From Chitinophaga qingshengii (GTDB lineage: Bacteria > Bacteroidota > Bacteroidia > Chitinophagales > Chitinophagaceae), in NCBI RefSeq assembly GCF_014529935.1, contig NZ_JACVFC010000007.1, positions 186,001 to 250,000 on the forward strand: a stretch of 64,000 nt of DNA, written 5' to 3'. The notes beneath the pieces were generated by a model. The model did no database searches and had not been told where the DNA came from. It worked only from the letters and a program-made list of their open reading frames with translations. Positions 54,501 through 61,808 of the stretch are shown here, piece by piece. How positions within the stretch are numbered: the stretch's first letter is position 1; every line of letters begins with the position of its first letter. The position numbers and the translations under genes are program-made.

Positions 54501-54773
54501 GAGATGATATTGGAAGAGCAGTATCCCATAGATGAAGATATCGCACAATTGTCCCGTTTGGTGACCCAAAGAACTGCCCAGGTCCTTCAGCATGGCCCGT
54601 TGATACAAGATCCGAATAATAACAAGGATCACACTTTTCTATCCGGTATCATACATATGAGTATCAACAGGATATTTCGTACCCGTCAAAGATTGTATGA
54701 ATATCTGCTGTATGATCACCTTGAAGTATACTATAAATCAGTTGTGGCCCGGAAGAAAATATTATCAAAATGA
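51582..54773 (+). CDS. lanB: Full-length lantibiotic dehydratase LanB
   Basis: 1063 aa in one chain. The N-terminal glutamylation domain has the hallmark MCTRCTPFGLFSGCSTG near residue 85-101 (family form R-x-TPFGLF-G). The middle has the Lant_dehydr_N continuation (YYVIPGMGGSSAANMIARFG; LPQARVGNVIFRP). The C-terminal SpaB_C/elimination domain begins near residue 785 (WIYFKIYLGAKTSDRFL) and includes WFFIRYVDADYHIRLRLR. LanB uses glutamyl-tRNA to glutamylate Ser/Thr and then eliminates glutamate. Both activities are fused here, unlike split LanB pairs found in some other Bacteroidota clusters. The stop lies 19 bases before the duplicated ansB fragment. Confidence 0.95.
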   Translation: MNNKVELHPVFTLRTPFFPISHFNNIPNHADTTFIFEVLMQDTYFMEALFLASPTLYEEAVRLRKDKGTVEKKGSKIVLSVLKYYIRMCTRCTPFGLFSGCSTGKITAHATGLEFLHSSMLRRHSRLDMDYLNNVALYLSREPIIQQYARYYPNTSLYRVGNVYRYVECKYPGGRKTYHLVSVDYSAYIDLVLQTATSGALKATLAAVVCSEEISEADANEFIDDLIASQILVSEIEPALTSSMEGEEQIIQSLANLTHRINDEVHQQWLDMFSNNLQLLSGQVKSLDHQASRCFPQNYYDIEATLKKIGIDFNRSFSIQTDLVRQLTPSSGLDADTAKDLQEAVTLLSRISLPQEDKELKDFIQAFKDRYEDMEVPLVHALDTETGIGYLQLGDKCLVTDVSWLLEELRFKPRENDQRSVDWNVSLHNFLFTKILNAHKGRQQEIILTEEELQSFPARVNKINPSFTMFVSMIPPGPTIGSEYAGYYVIPGMGGSSAANMIARFGFNEEIAANIREITKQENSLFPDAILAEIVHLPQARVGNVIFRPDNLRPYEIPYLGRSGMNEDCQLPLTDLMLSVRGDRLILRSVKLNREIIPRLTNSHNFQYDSLPIYHLLCDLQNQYFEKAFYLDVGFLLGLFRYVPRIRYKQIIFPAQWRLQRPDYISLVDGDAGDFQKNLQLLREKYQLPRYLTIVEGDNELLIDLENHWGQRLLVDELKSLDNVALKEFLFADKIQSAGNDPEQVENYSNQFLFSCFVENKSDILPVQEAATLTSRRSFHIDDEWIYFKIYLGAKTSDRFLVELYETITGLQETGLVEKWFFIRYVDADYHIRLRLRSGKQENNAQIISLIKEAMREDIDTGQVWKLQLDTYTRELERYGHDRIETAEAIFFYDSTACIQFISQLDDSIEGETIRILLAIKGMDEYLNNAGMNITEKHRWVEHHRQYFEQEFNADKNSKVTMGKIFRKLKKPIEMILEEQYPIDEDIAQLSRLVTQRTAQVLQHGPLIQDPNNNKDHTFLSGIIHMSINRIFRTRQRLYEYLLYDHLEVYYKSVVARKKILSK

Positions 54774-54792
54774 AAAAATTTCCGATATACCG

Positions 54793-54943
54793 GCCCGGAT
54801 CCTGCTGATATTGGGCCAGACCAAAACGAAAGACAAAAAGACCTTACAAGAATATTTCTTTGACTACCAATACATCCCCCCAAAGAAGAGAGCATAAAAA
54901 AGGGAGGCTGGCCGAAAGGGCCGGCCTCTTTGCATTTGTGAAC
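54793..54943 (+). pseudogene. Direct repeat copy 2: orphan 3' fragment of ansB plus terminator (right island boundary)
   Basis: The coding part reads ARILLILGQTKTKDKK then TLQEYFFDY and no longer stops at the ansB stop: TAA has become CAA, adding QYIPPKKRA before the next stop at 54895-54897. Nothing of ansB upstream of the Ala-Arg codons remains. The 3' 75 bp are identical to copy 1. Confidence 0.93.
54902..54928 (+). terminator. Duplicated ansB-type terminator closing the lanthipeptide operon
   Basis: Identical to the hairpin at 47038-47064. After the insertion it lies about 130 bases downstream of lanB and presumably ends the lanCB transcript. Confidence 0.85.
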
Positions 54944-55045
54944 AGCAATTGTATCAAAATCGAACATATTATATTATTTATAATATAAAAATTATTGGTT
55001 TATTGTTGTCATCGGTTTTGGCATTTTTATTAGTTTGTCAACAGC

Positions 55046-57424
55046 ATGATCAAGAATTACTTCCTGGTTGCCTGGCGCAACCTTCGCAACAATAAAGGCT
55101 ACAGTGCCATTAATATTTTCGGGTTGGCGGCCGGTATTGCCGTAGCCATGGTGATTGCGTTGTGGGTGGTACACGAATATTCCTATGATCGTTTTCTGCC
55201 GGACCACGACCGGTTATACCGGGTGCAGCGCAACTTTGACAGTAATGGCGATACGCTTACTTTCCAGACTACATCCCTGAAGCTCGCGGAGGTGCTGCGT
55301 AGTGAGATCCCTGAAATGGAATATGTATGTGAAACAGACTGGATGGGCAAACATGCCCTGAAAGTGGGGGAGCGTAAAGTGGTCATGAATGGGGGCGCCG
55401 TACAGGCAGATTTTCTGAAGGCATTTAAGTTTCGGTTGCTGCAGGGCGATGCAACTTCCGTATTTAACGACCCATTCTCTATTGTATTGACACAATCGGC
55501 TGCGAAAGCATTGTTTGGGGAGGAAAACCCGGTGGGCAAGATGGTGCGTTTAGACAATCAGCACGACCTGGCTGTGACCGGCGTGTTACAGGATTTACCG
55601 GCTAATTCTTCCTTTCAGTTCAAATATCTTTTCCCTTTCAGTTTCCTGGACCAAACGAACAAATTTGTACAGGAAGATCGTAAGAGCGGCGGTTTTGGTA
55701 ACAATGGGCATCAGCTGTTTGTGAAACTGCAACGGGGTGTGAATGTGCCGCAACTGGCTGCCAAGATCGCATTTATCGAAAAAAGGCAAAAGGAGAGTAT
55801 CAATGCGCAGAAGTCGATCGTGATTTTACAGCCGATGGATCATTGGCGGCTTTTCAGTGAATACAAAAATGGAAAGGAAGCGGGCGGTTTTATCGATTAT
55901 ATCCGGATATTCAGCGGTGTTGGCGCCCTGGTATTGCTCATCGCGGGTATCAACTTTGTAAACCTAACCACAGCACGTTCTGAGAAACGTGCCAGGGAAG
56001 TGGGCATCCGCAAGGCGATTGGGTCACGACGCCGGTCGCTGGTAGTACAGTTTCTAACGGAATCACTTTTGCTGACCTTTATCGCTTTGGTTTGCAGCCT
56101 CCTGATGGTGGTGCTGGCATTGCCTGCCTTTAATAAAATGGCTGGTGTTGCTGTTCATGTTCCATTTGAAGATATCCGTTTCTGGGTCATCACGCTGACA
56201 GGTGTGTTCCTGGTGGGCGTAGTAGCAGGACTGAAGCCTGCTTTTTATCTCTCGTCTTTTAATCCGGTAAAAACATTGAAGGGCAGCCATAAAATCGGCA
56301 CTTCCGCGGCATGGTCCCGCAGAGGACTGGTAGTATTGCAATTCACCTGCTCCGTGGTGTTGGTGATCAGCACGATGGTTGTCTACCGCCAGATGCAATA
56401 TGCGAAAGACCGGCCTACTGGTTTTGAAAAAGACCGGCTGATGGTGTCTGAATTGACAGAGGACATGATGAAAAACAACGACGCCTTAAAGCAGGACCTG
56501 TTGCAAAGTGGATTGGTAAACCATGTGAGCGTTTCTTCCTCGCCACCGGCAGATATGGACTGGCACGCTGATTTACAGGATTTTCCCGGGAAACAGCCGG
56601 GAGAGACAGTGGAAATGGGGATGGTTATGGCCGGAGATGATTATATAAACACCATGGGTATGGCATTGATGGCGGGCCGCGATTTCAGGGCGGGTATGTC
56701 CGATACGCTGAATGTGATGCTGAATGAGGCTGCGGTGAAACGTTTACGCCTGAAAGATCCGTTAAATACTTCCGTCAAATGGGATAACCGTTTGTATCGT
56801 GTAGTAGGCGTGGTGCATAATGCGCTGATGTTAAGTCCTTTTCAGCAGGCAGATCCTACTATGTTTATAAAATCTTCCGGCAATGAACGGTATTTGCTGT
56901 ACCAGCTGGCGCCCGGTGTAGCGCCGCATAGTGCTGTGGACAAACTGGGGGCTATTTTTAATAAACATAACCCGGCCTATCCTTACCAATATGAATTTGT
57001 CAACGACGCCTATAATCAGAAATTCCGCCAGGAGATGCTTACCGGAAGGTTATCTGGTATCTTTGCGGTGCTCGCCATCCTGATATCCTGCCTGGGGCTG
57101 CTGGGATTGGCCGCTTATATGGCCGAGCAAAGGACCAAGGAGATAGGTGTGCGCAAAGTATTGGGCGCCTCTATTGCGCAGGTTTGGTTCCTGTTGTCCA
57201 AAGACTTTCTTGTCCTGGTGCTGGCCAGTTGCCTGATCGCCTCTCCGCTGGCGTTGTATTTCCTGGAGCGCTGGCTGTCACAGTATGCGTACCGTATCAC
57301 CCTGGGGCCTGCCGTATTCGTGTTGGCCGCTTCCATAGCGTTGGTGATAACCCTGGCGACGGTCAGTTTTCAGTCCATCAAAGCGGCGATGGTCAACCCC
57401 GTGAGGAGCCTCCGTTCTGAATAG
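55046..57424 (+). CDS. ABC transporter permease, MacB/FtsX type (no ATPase nearby)
   Basis: 792 aa. MIKNYFLVAWRNLRNNKGYSAINIFG is the typical start of Bacteroidota permeases. Helix 1 (GLAAGIAVAMVIALWVV), periplasmic MacB-PCD domain, central helices (GVGALVLLIAGINFVNLTTA) with the coupling motif EVGIRKAIGS, second periplasmic part, and final EQRTKEIGVRKVLGAS followed by three helices. It resembles 22387-24726 in every section, so the two are paralogues. It was probably the original downstream neighbour of ansB before the island arrived. It lies 45 bases before the next gene. Substrate unknown. Confidence 0.9.
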   Translation: MIKNYFLVAWRNLRNNKGYSAINIFGLAAGIAVAMVIALWVVHEYSYDRFLPDHDRLYRVQRNFDSNGDTLTFQTTSLKLAEVLRSEIPEMEYVCETDWMGKHALKVGERKVVMNGGAVQADFLKAFKFRLLQGDATSVFNDPFSIVLTQSAAKALFGEENPVGKMVRLDNQHDLAVTGVLQDLPANSSFQFKYLFPFSFLDQTNKFVQEDRKSGGFGNNGHQLFVKLQRGVNVPQLAAKIAFIEKRQKESINAQKSIVILQPMDHWRLFSEYKNGKEAGGFIDYIRIFSGVGALVLLIAGINFVNLTTARSEKRAREVGIRKAIGSRRRSLVVQFLTESLLLTFIALVCSLLMVVLALPAFNKMAGVAVHVPFEDIRFWVITLTGVFLVGVVAGLKPAFYLSSFNPVKTLKGSHKIGTSAAWSRRGLVVLQFTCSVVLVISTMVVYRQMQYAKDRPTGFEKDRLMVSELTEDMMKNNDALKQDLLQSGLVNHVSVSSSPPADMDWHADLQDFPGKQPGETVEMGMVMAGDDYINTMGMALMAGRDFRAGMSDTLNVMLNEAAVKRLRLKDPLNTSVKWDNRLYRVVGVVHNALMLSPFQQADPTMFIKSSGNERYLLYQLAPGVAPHSAVDKLGAIFNKHNPAYPYQYEFVNDAYNQKFRQEMLTGRLSGIFAVLAILISCLGLLGLAAYMAEQRTKEIGVRKVLGASIAQVWFLLSKDFLVLVLASCLIASPLALYFLERWLSQYAYRITLGPAVFVLAASIALVITLATVSFQSIKAAMVNPVRSLRSE

Positions 57425-57468
57425 AGTGTCTTTGCGTATATTTATGCCTGAAAACAAAGAGAACGGGC

Positions 57469-58617
57469 ATGGCACTGACAACAGAATCAACATACCAGGC
57501 AGCATCCACGGTAGCCGACATCATAGAAGCGCATTTTATTAAACATCTGGAAACGGCAGCGGAGGAGGGCGTCGATAATTTGGCGACTGCTCCTACAGCC
57601 CGTGTGGTGGAGAAAATTATAGATGTGGCTTTCTGGGCCAGCCTCCGCCGGGAGGAAGGCAATGCCACCCGTATGTCGCTGGCGTTTGTCAGCCCTGAAC
57701 AAGCCGGTAAACCGTTACTGTTTGAACAACCATTACCACTGACACCACAGGTGCTCACCAAACTGGCGCCGGGGGTGGAAAGGGCAGGGGTGCACGTAGG
57801 TATCTGGTTTAATGGTGATGAGCTGTGTATTTGGGGCACTACCATCAAACTACCTAATTTCTGTTTTGTGCTCGACGTGTCAGAACCCGGACTGCTGGTG
57901 GTAAAACATCGCCGTATCATGGGACTGGGCAAGTTCACCAATGTGGCCATGCTTAAAGGCGACCAGGTGAAGGTGGTGGATGAAAATTCGGGCACTTCTG
58001 TCTGTAGTCCTCCCTTACTGCGTTCCCTGCTGGGTGTTGATTCCTCCACGTTTTGGAACAATCCTGAAAACGTACTCATACAAATAGCCGTGTCCATGCG
58101 GGCACATAAAAGAGGGGGCATCCTGCTGGTGGTGCCTAATAATACCCAATCCTGGAAAGAATCCATCGTACAACCGTTGCAATACCCGATATCACCGGCT
58201 TTCGCCGGGGTGGCCGACCTGTTGCGGCAGGAAAGCTCCACGGTCAGCGAGATATTCTGGCAGAACGCCCTGCGGCGGGAAGTAGAGAATATCAGCGGCC
58301 TTACGGCTGTTGACGGTGCTACCATCATCAACCAGCGGCATGAATTGCTGGCTTTTGGCGCCAAGATCACCCGGGCGCACTATTCTTCTCCCGTAGAAAA
58401 AGTACTGATGATGGAACCGGTCATGGGCGGCAGTCCGGCTTATGTACACCCTTCCAGTATTGGCGGTACCCGTCATCTTTCCGCTGCCCAGTTTGTGCAT
58501 GATCAGCCGGATGCTATTGCCCTTGTGGCTTCCCAGGATGGCTATTTCACTATTTTCTCCTGGTCCGTCACCAAACAGATGGTACAAGCCCATAGAATAG
58601 ACATCCTGCTGCTCTAA
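57469..58617 (+). CDS. Protein with C-terminal diadenylate-cyclase (DisA_N/DAC)-like domain
   Basis: 382 aa, no signal peptide. The first 190 residues may be a sensor domain of the DACNV type (FWASLRREEGNATRMSLAFV; VGIWFNGDELCIWGTT). Residues about 205-365 follow the DAC fold: HKRGGILLVVP (213-223), VDGATII (281-287, the DGA motif) and GGTRHLSAA (332-340), then AIALVASQDGYFTIFSW. Classic cyclases have DGA and GTRHR; here the second Arg of RHR is Leu336-equivalent (RHL). So c-di-AMP synthesis is uncertain; it may be a divergent enzyme or a nucleotide sensor. It lies 16 bases before a TonB-dependent receptor gene and 44 after the permease. Confidence 0.7.
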   Translation: MALTTESTYQAASTVADIIEAHFIKHLETAAEEGVDNLATAPTARVVEKIIDVAFWASLRREEGNATRMSLAFVSPEQAGKPLLFEQPLPLTPQVLTKLAPGVERAGVHVGIWFNGDELCIWGTTIKLPNFCFVLDVSEPGLLVVKHRRIMGLGKFTNVAMLKGDQVKVVDENSGTSVCSPPLLRSLLGVDSSTFWNNPENVLIQIAVSMRAHKRGGILLVVPNNTQSWKESIVQPLQYPISPAFAGVADLLRQESSTVSEIFWQNALRREVENISGLTAVDGATIINQRHELLAFGAKITRAHYSSPVEKVLMMEPVMGGSPAYVHPSSIGGTRHLSAAQFVHDQPDAIALVASQDGYFTIFSWSVTKQMVQAHRIDILLL

Positions 58618-58633
58618 TCCATAACTCAACCGA

Positions 58634-60676
58634 ATGAAGTTTTCTTTGCTGACCACCCTACCGCTGCTGTTTGCGTTGCCGCTGGCAGCCCAGCAGGATA
58701 CGTTGCGTCGCCTGCCGGAAGTAGAGGTGAAATCCTACTTATCGAAAGAATCATTATTACGTATACCCACAGCCGTTAGTGTGTTGTCGCCACGGCAATT
58801 GTCGCTGCAACAGGGGGCCTCTCTGGTGCCGGCCTTCAATCATGTTGCCGGTGTGCGCATGGAAGAGCGGTCGCCCGGCAGCTACCGGTTATCGATCCGC
58901 GGTAGCCTGCTGCGTTCCCCCTTTGGTGTTCGTAATGTAAAAGTATATATGGATGAGCTGCCGCTCACCGATGCCGGCGGCAACACCTATCTCAATCTCC
59001 TGGACCCGTCAGTACTCAGTAGCGCTGAGGTGCTGAAAGGGCCGGATGGCAGCCTCTTTGGGGCCAACTCCGGCGGCGTGGTACGTCTGGATGTATTACC
59101 GCCTCCGGGAGATAGTACCTGTTTACAGGCATCTGTACAGGGAGGCAGTTATGGTCTTTTTCATGCTGCCGCCGGTTACCGGCAACAGCTGGGGAACTAC
59201 GGCTTTCAACTGTTTCAGGGTTATCAGCAGTCAGACGGCTACCGGCAAAATACCGCCATGCGCCGTTCCTATACGCAGTTAGGGCAACGCTGGGAGTACA
59301 AACCCGGTTACACCCTGAAGATGCTGGGCTTTTATGCCGATCTGGGATATCGTACCCCCGGCGGTTTAACCCTGGCGCAGCTGGACAAAGATCCGCGTGC
59401 TGCGCGCCCTGCCACGGCTACCTTGCCCGGCGCCGTGGCACAAAAAGCGGGTATCTATAACCGTACCGTACAAGGCGGGCTGGTACATGAAGCGCAGTTC
59501 AGTCCCCGCTGGCAGCATGTGGTGGCCGTATTCGGAGAGAACACCCATTTTGAAAATCCGTTCATCACCAATTACGAATCGCGGGATGAAAATACAGCCG
59601 GCTTCCGGACTTATCTCTCCTGGATGAACAAACCCTCCGCCACCCTGTTTCAATGGAAATGGCAGGCCGGTATGGAGTGGCAGCGCACTGTTTCCGATAT
59701 TATCAACTATGGCAATAACCGTGGTGCGCGCGATACAATTCAGGTCGCCGATAAGCTCACTGCCGGACAGTATTTTTATTTTACGCGGTTTCATACACAG
59801 CTACACCGCTGGACTTTAGAGGCTGCCGCCAGTATGAACTATTATCATTGCACCTATAACCGTAACGGCAATACGAAAGTGGCCTTTACGCCACAGCTGA
59901 TGCCGCGGGTATCCTTGTCTTACCTGATCAATGATCAGCTGACAGGCAGGGTGAGTGTGAGCAGGGGGTATTCTCCCCCGGCAACAGCAGAAGTAAGGGC
60001 ATCAGATAATATCATCAATACTGCTCTTCGTCCGGAAACAGGCTGGAACTATGAAGCCGGTCTGCGTTTGCTGCCCTTATCGCGGCGTTATTCCCTGGAT
60101 GTGACCGGGTTTCACTACCGTATGAAAGACGCTATCGTGCGGAAGCTGCGGGATAATGGCGCAGAGTTTTTTGTCAATGCCGGTGGTGTGAACCAGACAG
60201 GCGTGGAAGCAGAAGGTATGCTGCAAATCCTGCAACCCCGTACCCGCGGGTTTATCCGCGGACTTGAATGGCGCAGCAGTTATACCTGGAGTGATTTTTA
60301 TTTCCGGGATTACGTGAGCAGTGGCAAGGATTTTTCCGGCAACCGGGTAACCGGCGTACCACGTAGTGTAGTCGTTTCCGGTATGACCGTATATTTCCCG
60401 AAGGCTGTTTATGTATATGTAGCGCATAACTTTACCAGCAGTATTCCGTTGAATGACGCCAACAGTGCCTATGCGCGTGGGTATCACCTGATGCAATGTA
60501 AGGCCGCGTGGCAGTTACCCATCTCCGGAAAATGTAAAATAAGTGTACAGGCAGGAGCAGATAATTTACTGAACCAGTCCTATAGCCTGGGGAATGATTT
60601 AAATGCGGTAGGAGAGCGGTATTATAATCCGGCGCCCGGCCGTACTTATTTTGGTGGTATCCAGATGGTGCTGTAA
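58634..60676 (+). CDS. TonB-dependent outer-membrane receptor
   Basis: 680 aa, signal MKFSLLTTLPLLFALPLAAQQ. The plug begins with RRLPEVEVKSYLSKESLLRIPTAV-type residues (TonB box region) and has LSIRGSLLRSPFGVRNVKVYMD and AEVLKGPDGSLFGANSGGVVRLD. A barrel follows, with YSPPATAEVRASDNIINTALRPETGWNYEAG and a C-terminal YFGGIQMVL. This is the siderophore/vitamin-receptor type (FecA/CirA-like), not SusC, since it has no regulatory-like domain and no SusD. The ligand is not readable. It lies 16 bases after the DAC-like gene, and its 3' end is part of a perfect hairpin. Confidence 0.88.
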   Translation: MKFSLLTTLPLLFALPLAAQQDTLRRLPEVEVKSYLSKESLLRIPTAVSVLSPRQLSLQQGASLVPAFNHVAGVRMEERSPGSYRLSIRGSLLRSPFGVRNVKVYMDELPLTDAGGNTYLNLLDPSVLSSAEVLKGPDGSLFGANSGGVVRLDVLPPPGDSTCLQASVQGGSYGLFHAAAGYRQQLGNYGFQLFQGYQQSDGYRQNTAMRRSYTQLGQRWEYKPGYTLKMLGFYADLGYRTPGGLTLAQLDKDPRAARPATATLPGAVAQKAGIYNRTVQGGLVHEAQFSPRWQHVVAVFGENTHFENPFITNYESRDENTAGFRTYLSWMNKPSATLFQWKWQAGMEWQRTVSDIINYGNNRGARDTIQVADKLTAGQYFYFTRFHTQLHRWTLEAAASMNYYHCTYNRNGNTKVAFTPQLMPRVSLSYLINDQLTGRVSVSRGYSPPATAEVRASDNIINTALRPETGWNYEAGLRLLPLSRRYSLDVTGFHYRMKDAIVRKLRDNGAEFFVNAGGVNQTGVEAEGMLQILQPRTRGFIRGLEWRSSYTWSDFYFRDYVSSGKDFSGNRVTGVPRSVVVSGMTVYFPKAVYVYVAHNFTSSIPLNDANSAYARGYHLMQCKAAWQLPISGKCKISVQAGADNLLNQSYSLGNDLNAVGERYYNPAPGRTYFGGIQMVL

Positions 60677-60694
60677 TATTTACAGCACCATCTG
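60662..60694. terminator. Perfect 14-bp hairpin at the convergent ends of the receptor and RNA ligase genes
   Basis: Bases 60662-60675 (cagatggtgctgta) and 60681-60694 are exact reverse complements around a 5-base loop. The left arm encodes the last residues of the receptor (QMVL and part of the stop). The U-tract is weak, so it may stall or stabilise both converging mRNAs rather than terminate alone. Confidence 0.75.
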
Positions 60695-60695
60695 A

Positions 60696-61703
60696 TTAGC
60701 GTTCATTGAGCAGAAATTTGTTGGATATCGCCTTGAACGATATGCTCCTGTCGATGGAGCGGATAACGATCCCTTCACGTTCCACCGGTCTGCCTGCCGG
60801 GCTCAGTGCAGAAGCACCTTCTGCGGCGAGCAGGAGTTCGTCGATCGTATCAGGCAGCATAAAGGCCGTATCCAGTATAGGCACATGTTCCAGCTCCAAC
60901 TGCGTTATCATCTCCCGAAAAGCATCCAGGGGAAGGTAAGCATACGCATCGATGTCAAACACGTTGAAGAAGCGTACCGTCTGCGCTTTGATGCAATAAG
61001 GATTGCTCTGTATACCTTCACCGATCAGTTCCCCCTGCAGCGCGATGTTTTTACCAACGGCCGCCAGTTTAGCCGGCAGGTCCAGCTGGTGCGCTATTTT
61101 CCAGAAGGTGTTATCTGCTGTTTCCATCAGGTCAAGATTACGGGAGCACACGCCGAATTCGCCATCGCGATGGTAGAAGGTGGCAGAGGAGCCATCCAGT
61201 TTCTCCGTGATGTAGAAGATGGTATTTTTCAGCCGTTCGTATATGCCGCTGAGGTTCTGTACCCTTTCTTCATCCGTTTTAGGGATAAAAGAAGGGAAGT
61301 TGCCTTTCGCTACACCGGCCAGGGCTGCGGGAACCGGCGGTTCGTACTTCACAATGCCCAGTTTTTCCGATACATCCTCTCCCAGCGTGTAAGCGTCACC
61401 GTTAAGTACCGATATCGGGAGCAAGAGGCCTTGCGATATCTGTCCGCGCATACGCATAGTTTTCAGCCGGAAGCCAGGGATGCCGGCCATTGTACGGAAA
61501 GACGTCCTCCGCAAAAATTCGAATACTTCTTTTTCAGGCAGGAAAGAATCGATTTCACAGTATACAGCGGGGTCGCCGATATTAAATTCCTGTTTTTTTA
61601 CCACCAGTTTCCATCCTTTAACGGTGGCCACTTCAATGAGGTCTGCCCCTTCAATAGGCTGAAGGTCGTCTATCACTACGACAGACGCCAGTTTGCGTTC
61701 CAT
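60696..61703 (-). CDS. ATP-dependent RNA ligase, DRB0094 (DraRnl/Rnl5) family
   Basis: 335 aa. The N-terminal part (1-110) is an OB-fold-like domain (VATVKGWKLVVKKQEFNIGD). The nucleotidyltransferase domain has motif I EKLDGSS (167-173) with the AMP-accepting Lys168, motif Ia/II CSRNLDL, motif IIIa RFFNVFDID (244-252), motif IV EGIVIR (310-315) and motif V SFKAISNKFL (322-331). This order, with the extra N-terminal domain, fits the Deinococcus DraRnl group, which seals nicked RNA or RNA/DNA hybrids. Its biological role in bacteria is not settled. It converges on the receptor gene and is divergent from the 280-aa protein. Confidence 0.9.
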   Translation of the reverse strand: MERKLASVVVIDDLQPIEGADLIEVATVKGWKLVVKKQEFNIGDPAVYCEIDSFLPEKEVFEFLRRTSFRTMAGIPGFRLKTMRMRGQISQGLLLPISVLNGDAYTLGEDVSEKLGIVKYEPPVPAALAGVAKGNFPSFIPKTDEERVQNLSGIYERLKNTIFYITEKLDGSSATFYHRDGEFGVCSRNLDLMETADNTFWKIAHQLDLPAKLAAVGKNIALQGELIGEGIQSNPYCIKAQTVRFFNVFDIDAYAYLPLDAFREMITQLELEHVPILDTAFMLPDTIDELLLAAEGASALSPAGRPVEREGIVIRSIDRSISFKAISNKFLLNER

Positions 61704-61796
61704 GAATTGGGTTTATTTTTTAAGGTTAACAAATTATATAAGGGTGCAAAGATATATATTATTTTCTATTTGTGAAGAAAAATAAGGGGATGCTTT

Positions 61797-61804
61797 TACC
61801 TTTG
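61797..61804 (+). promoter_or_regulatory. -7 box abutting the 61809 start codon
   Basis: TACCTTTG matches TAnnTTTG exactly and ends four bases before the ATG. A TTTG at 61769-61772 is 24 bases upstream, longer than the usual 19 or so. It implies a leaderless or almost leaderless mRNA. Confidence 0.5.
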
Positions 61805-61808
61805 CGGG

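Larger units (their letters stand above)
47080..54943 (+). mobile_element. Putative lanthipeptide genomic island inserted at the 3' end of ansB
   Basis: The 7,864-bp block lies between the two 151-bp copies of the ansB end and includes the second copy. It encodes four plus-strand genes: outer-membrane barrel protein, lanthipeptide precursor, LanC and LanB. Codons are visibly A+T-richer than outside: one 60-base line counted by hand (52861-52920) has 18 G+C, against 28 in 46261-46320 of ansB and 34 in 15121-15180. LanB's stop lies only 19 bases before the duplicated fragment. Integration by recombination within the ansB end explains the layout. No integrase, transposase or tRNA is at either border, so the mechanism is open. 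Confidence 0.75.

Noticed and set aside
54697..54897. 66-codon frame across the end of lanB and the ansB fragment
   Set aside because: The first half is lanB in another frame; only the second half, the ansB relic, is meaningful and is reported as such.
47080..54943. Integrative conjugative element or prophage
   Set aside because: No integrase, relaxase, transposase or phage structural gene is present, and no tRNA lies at the borders.
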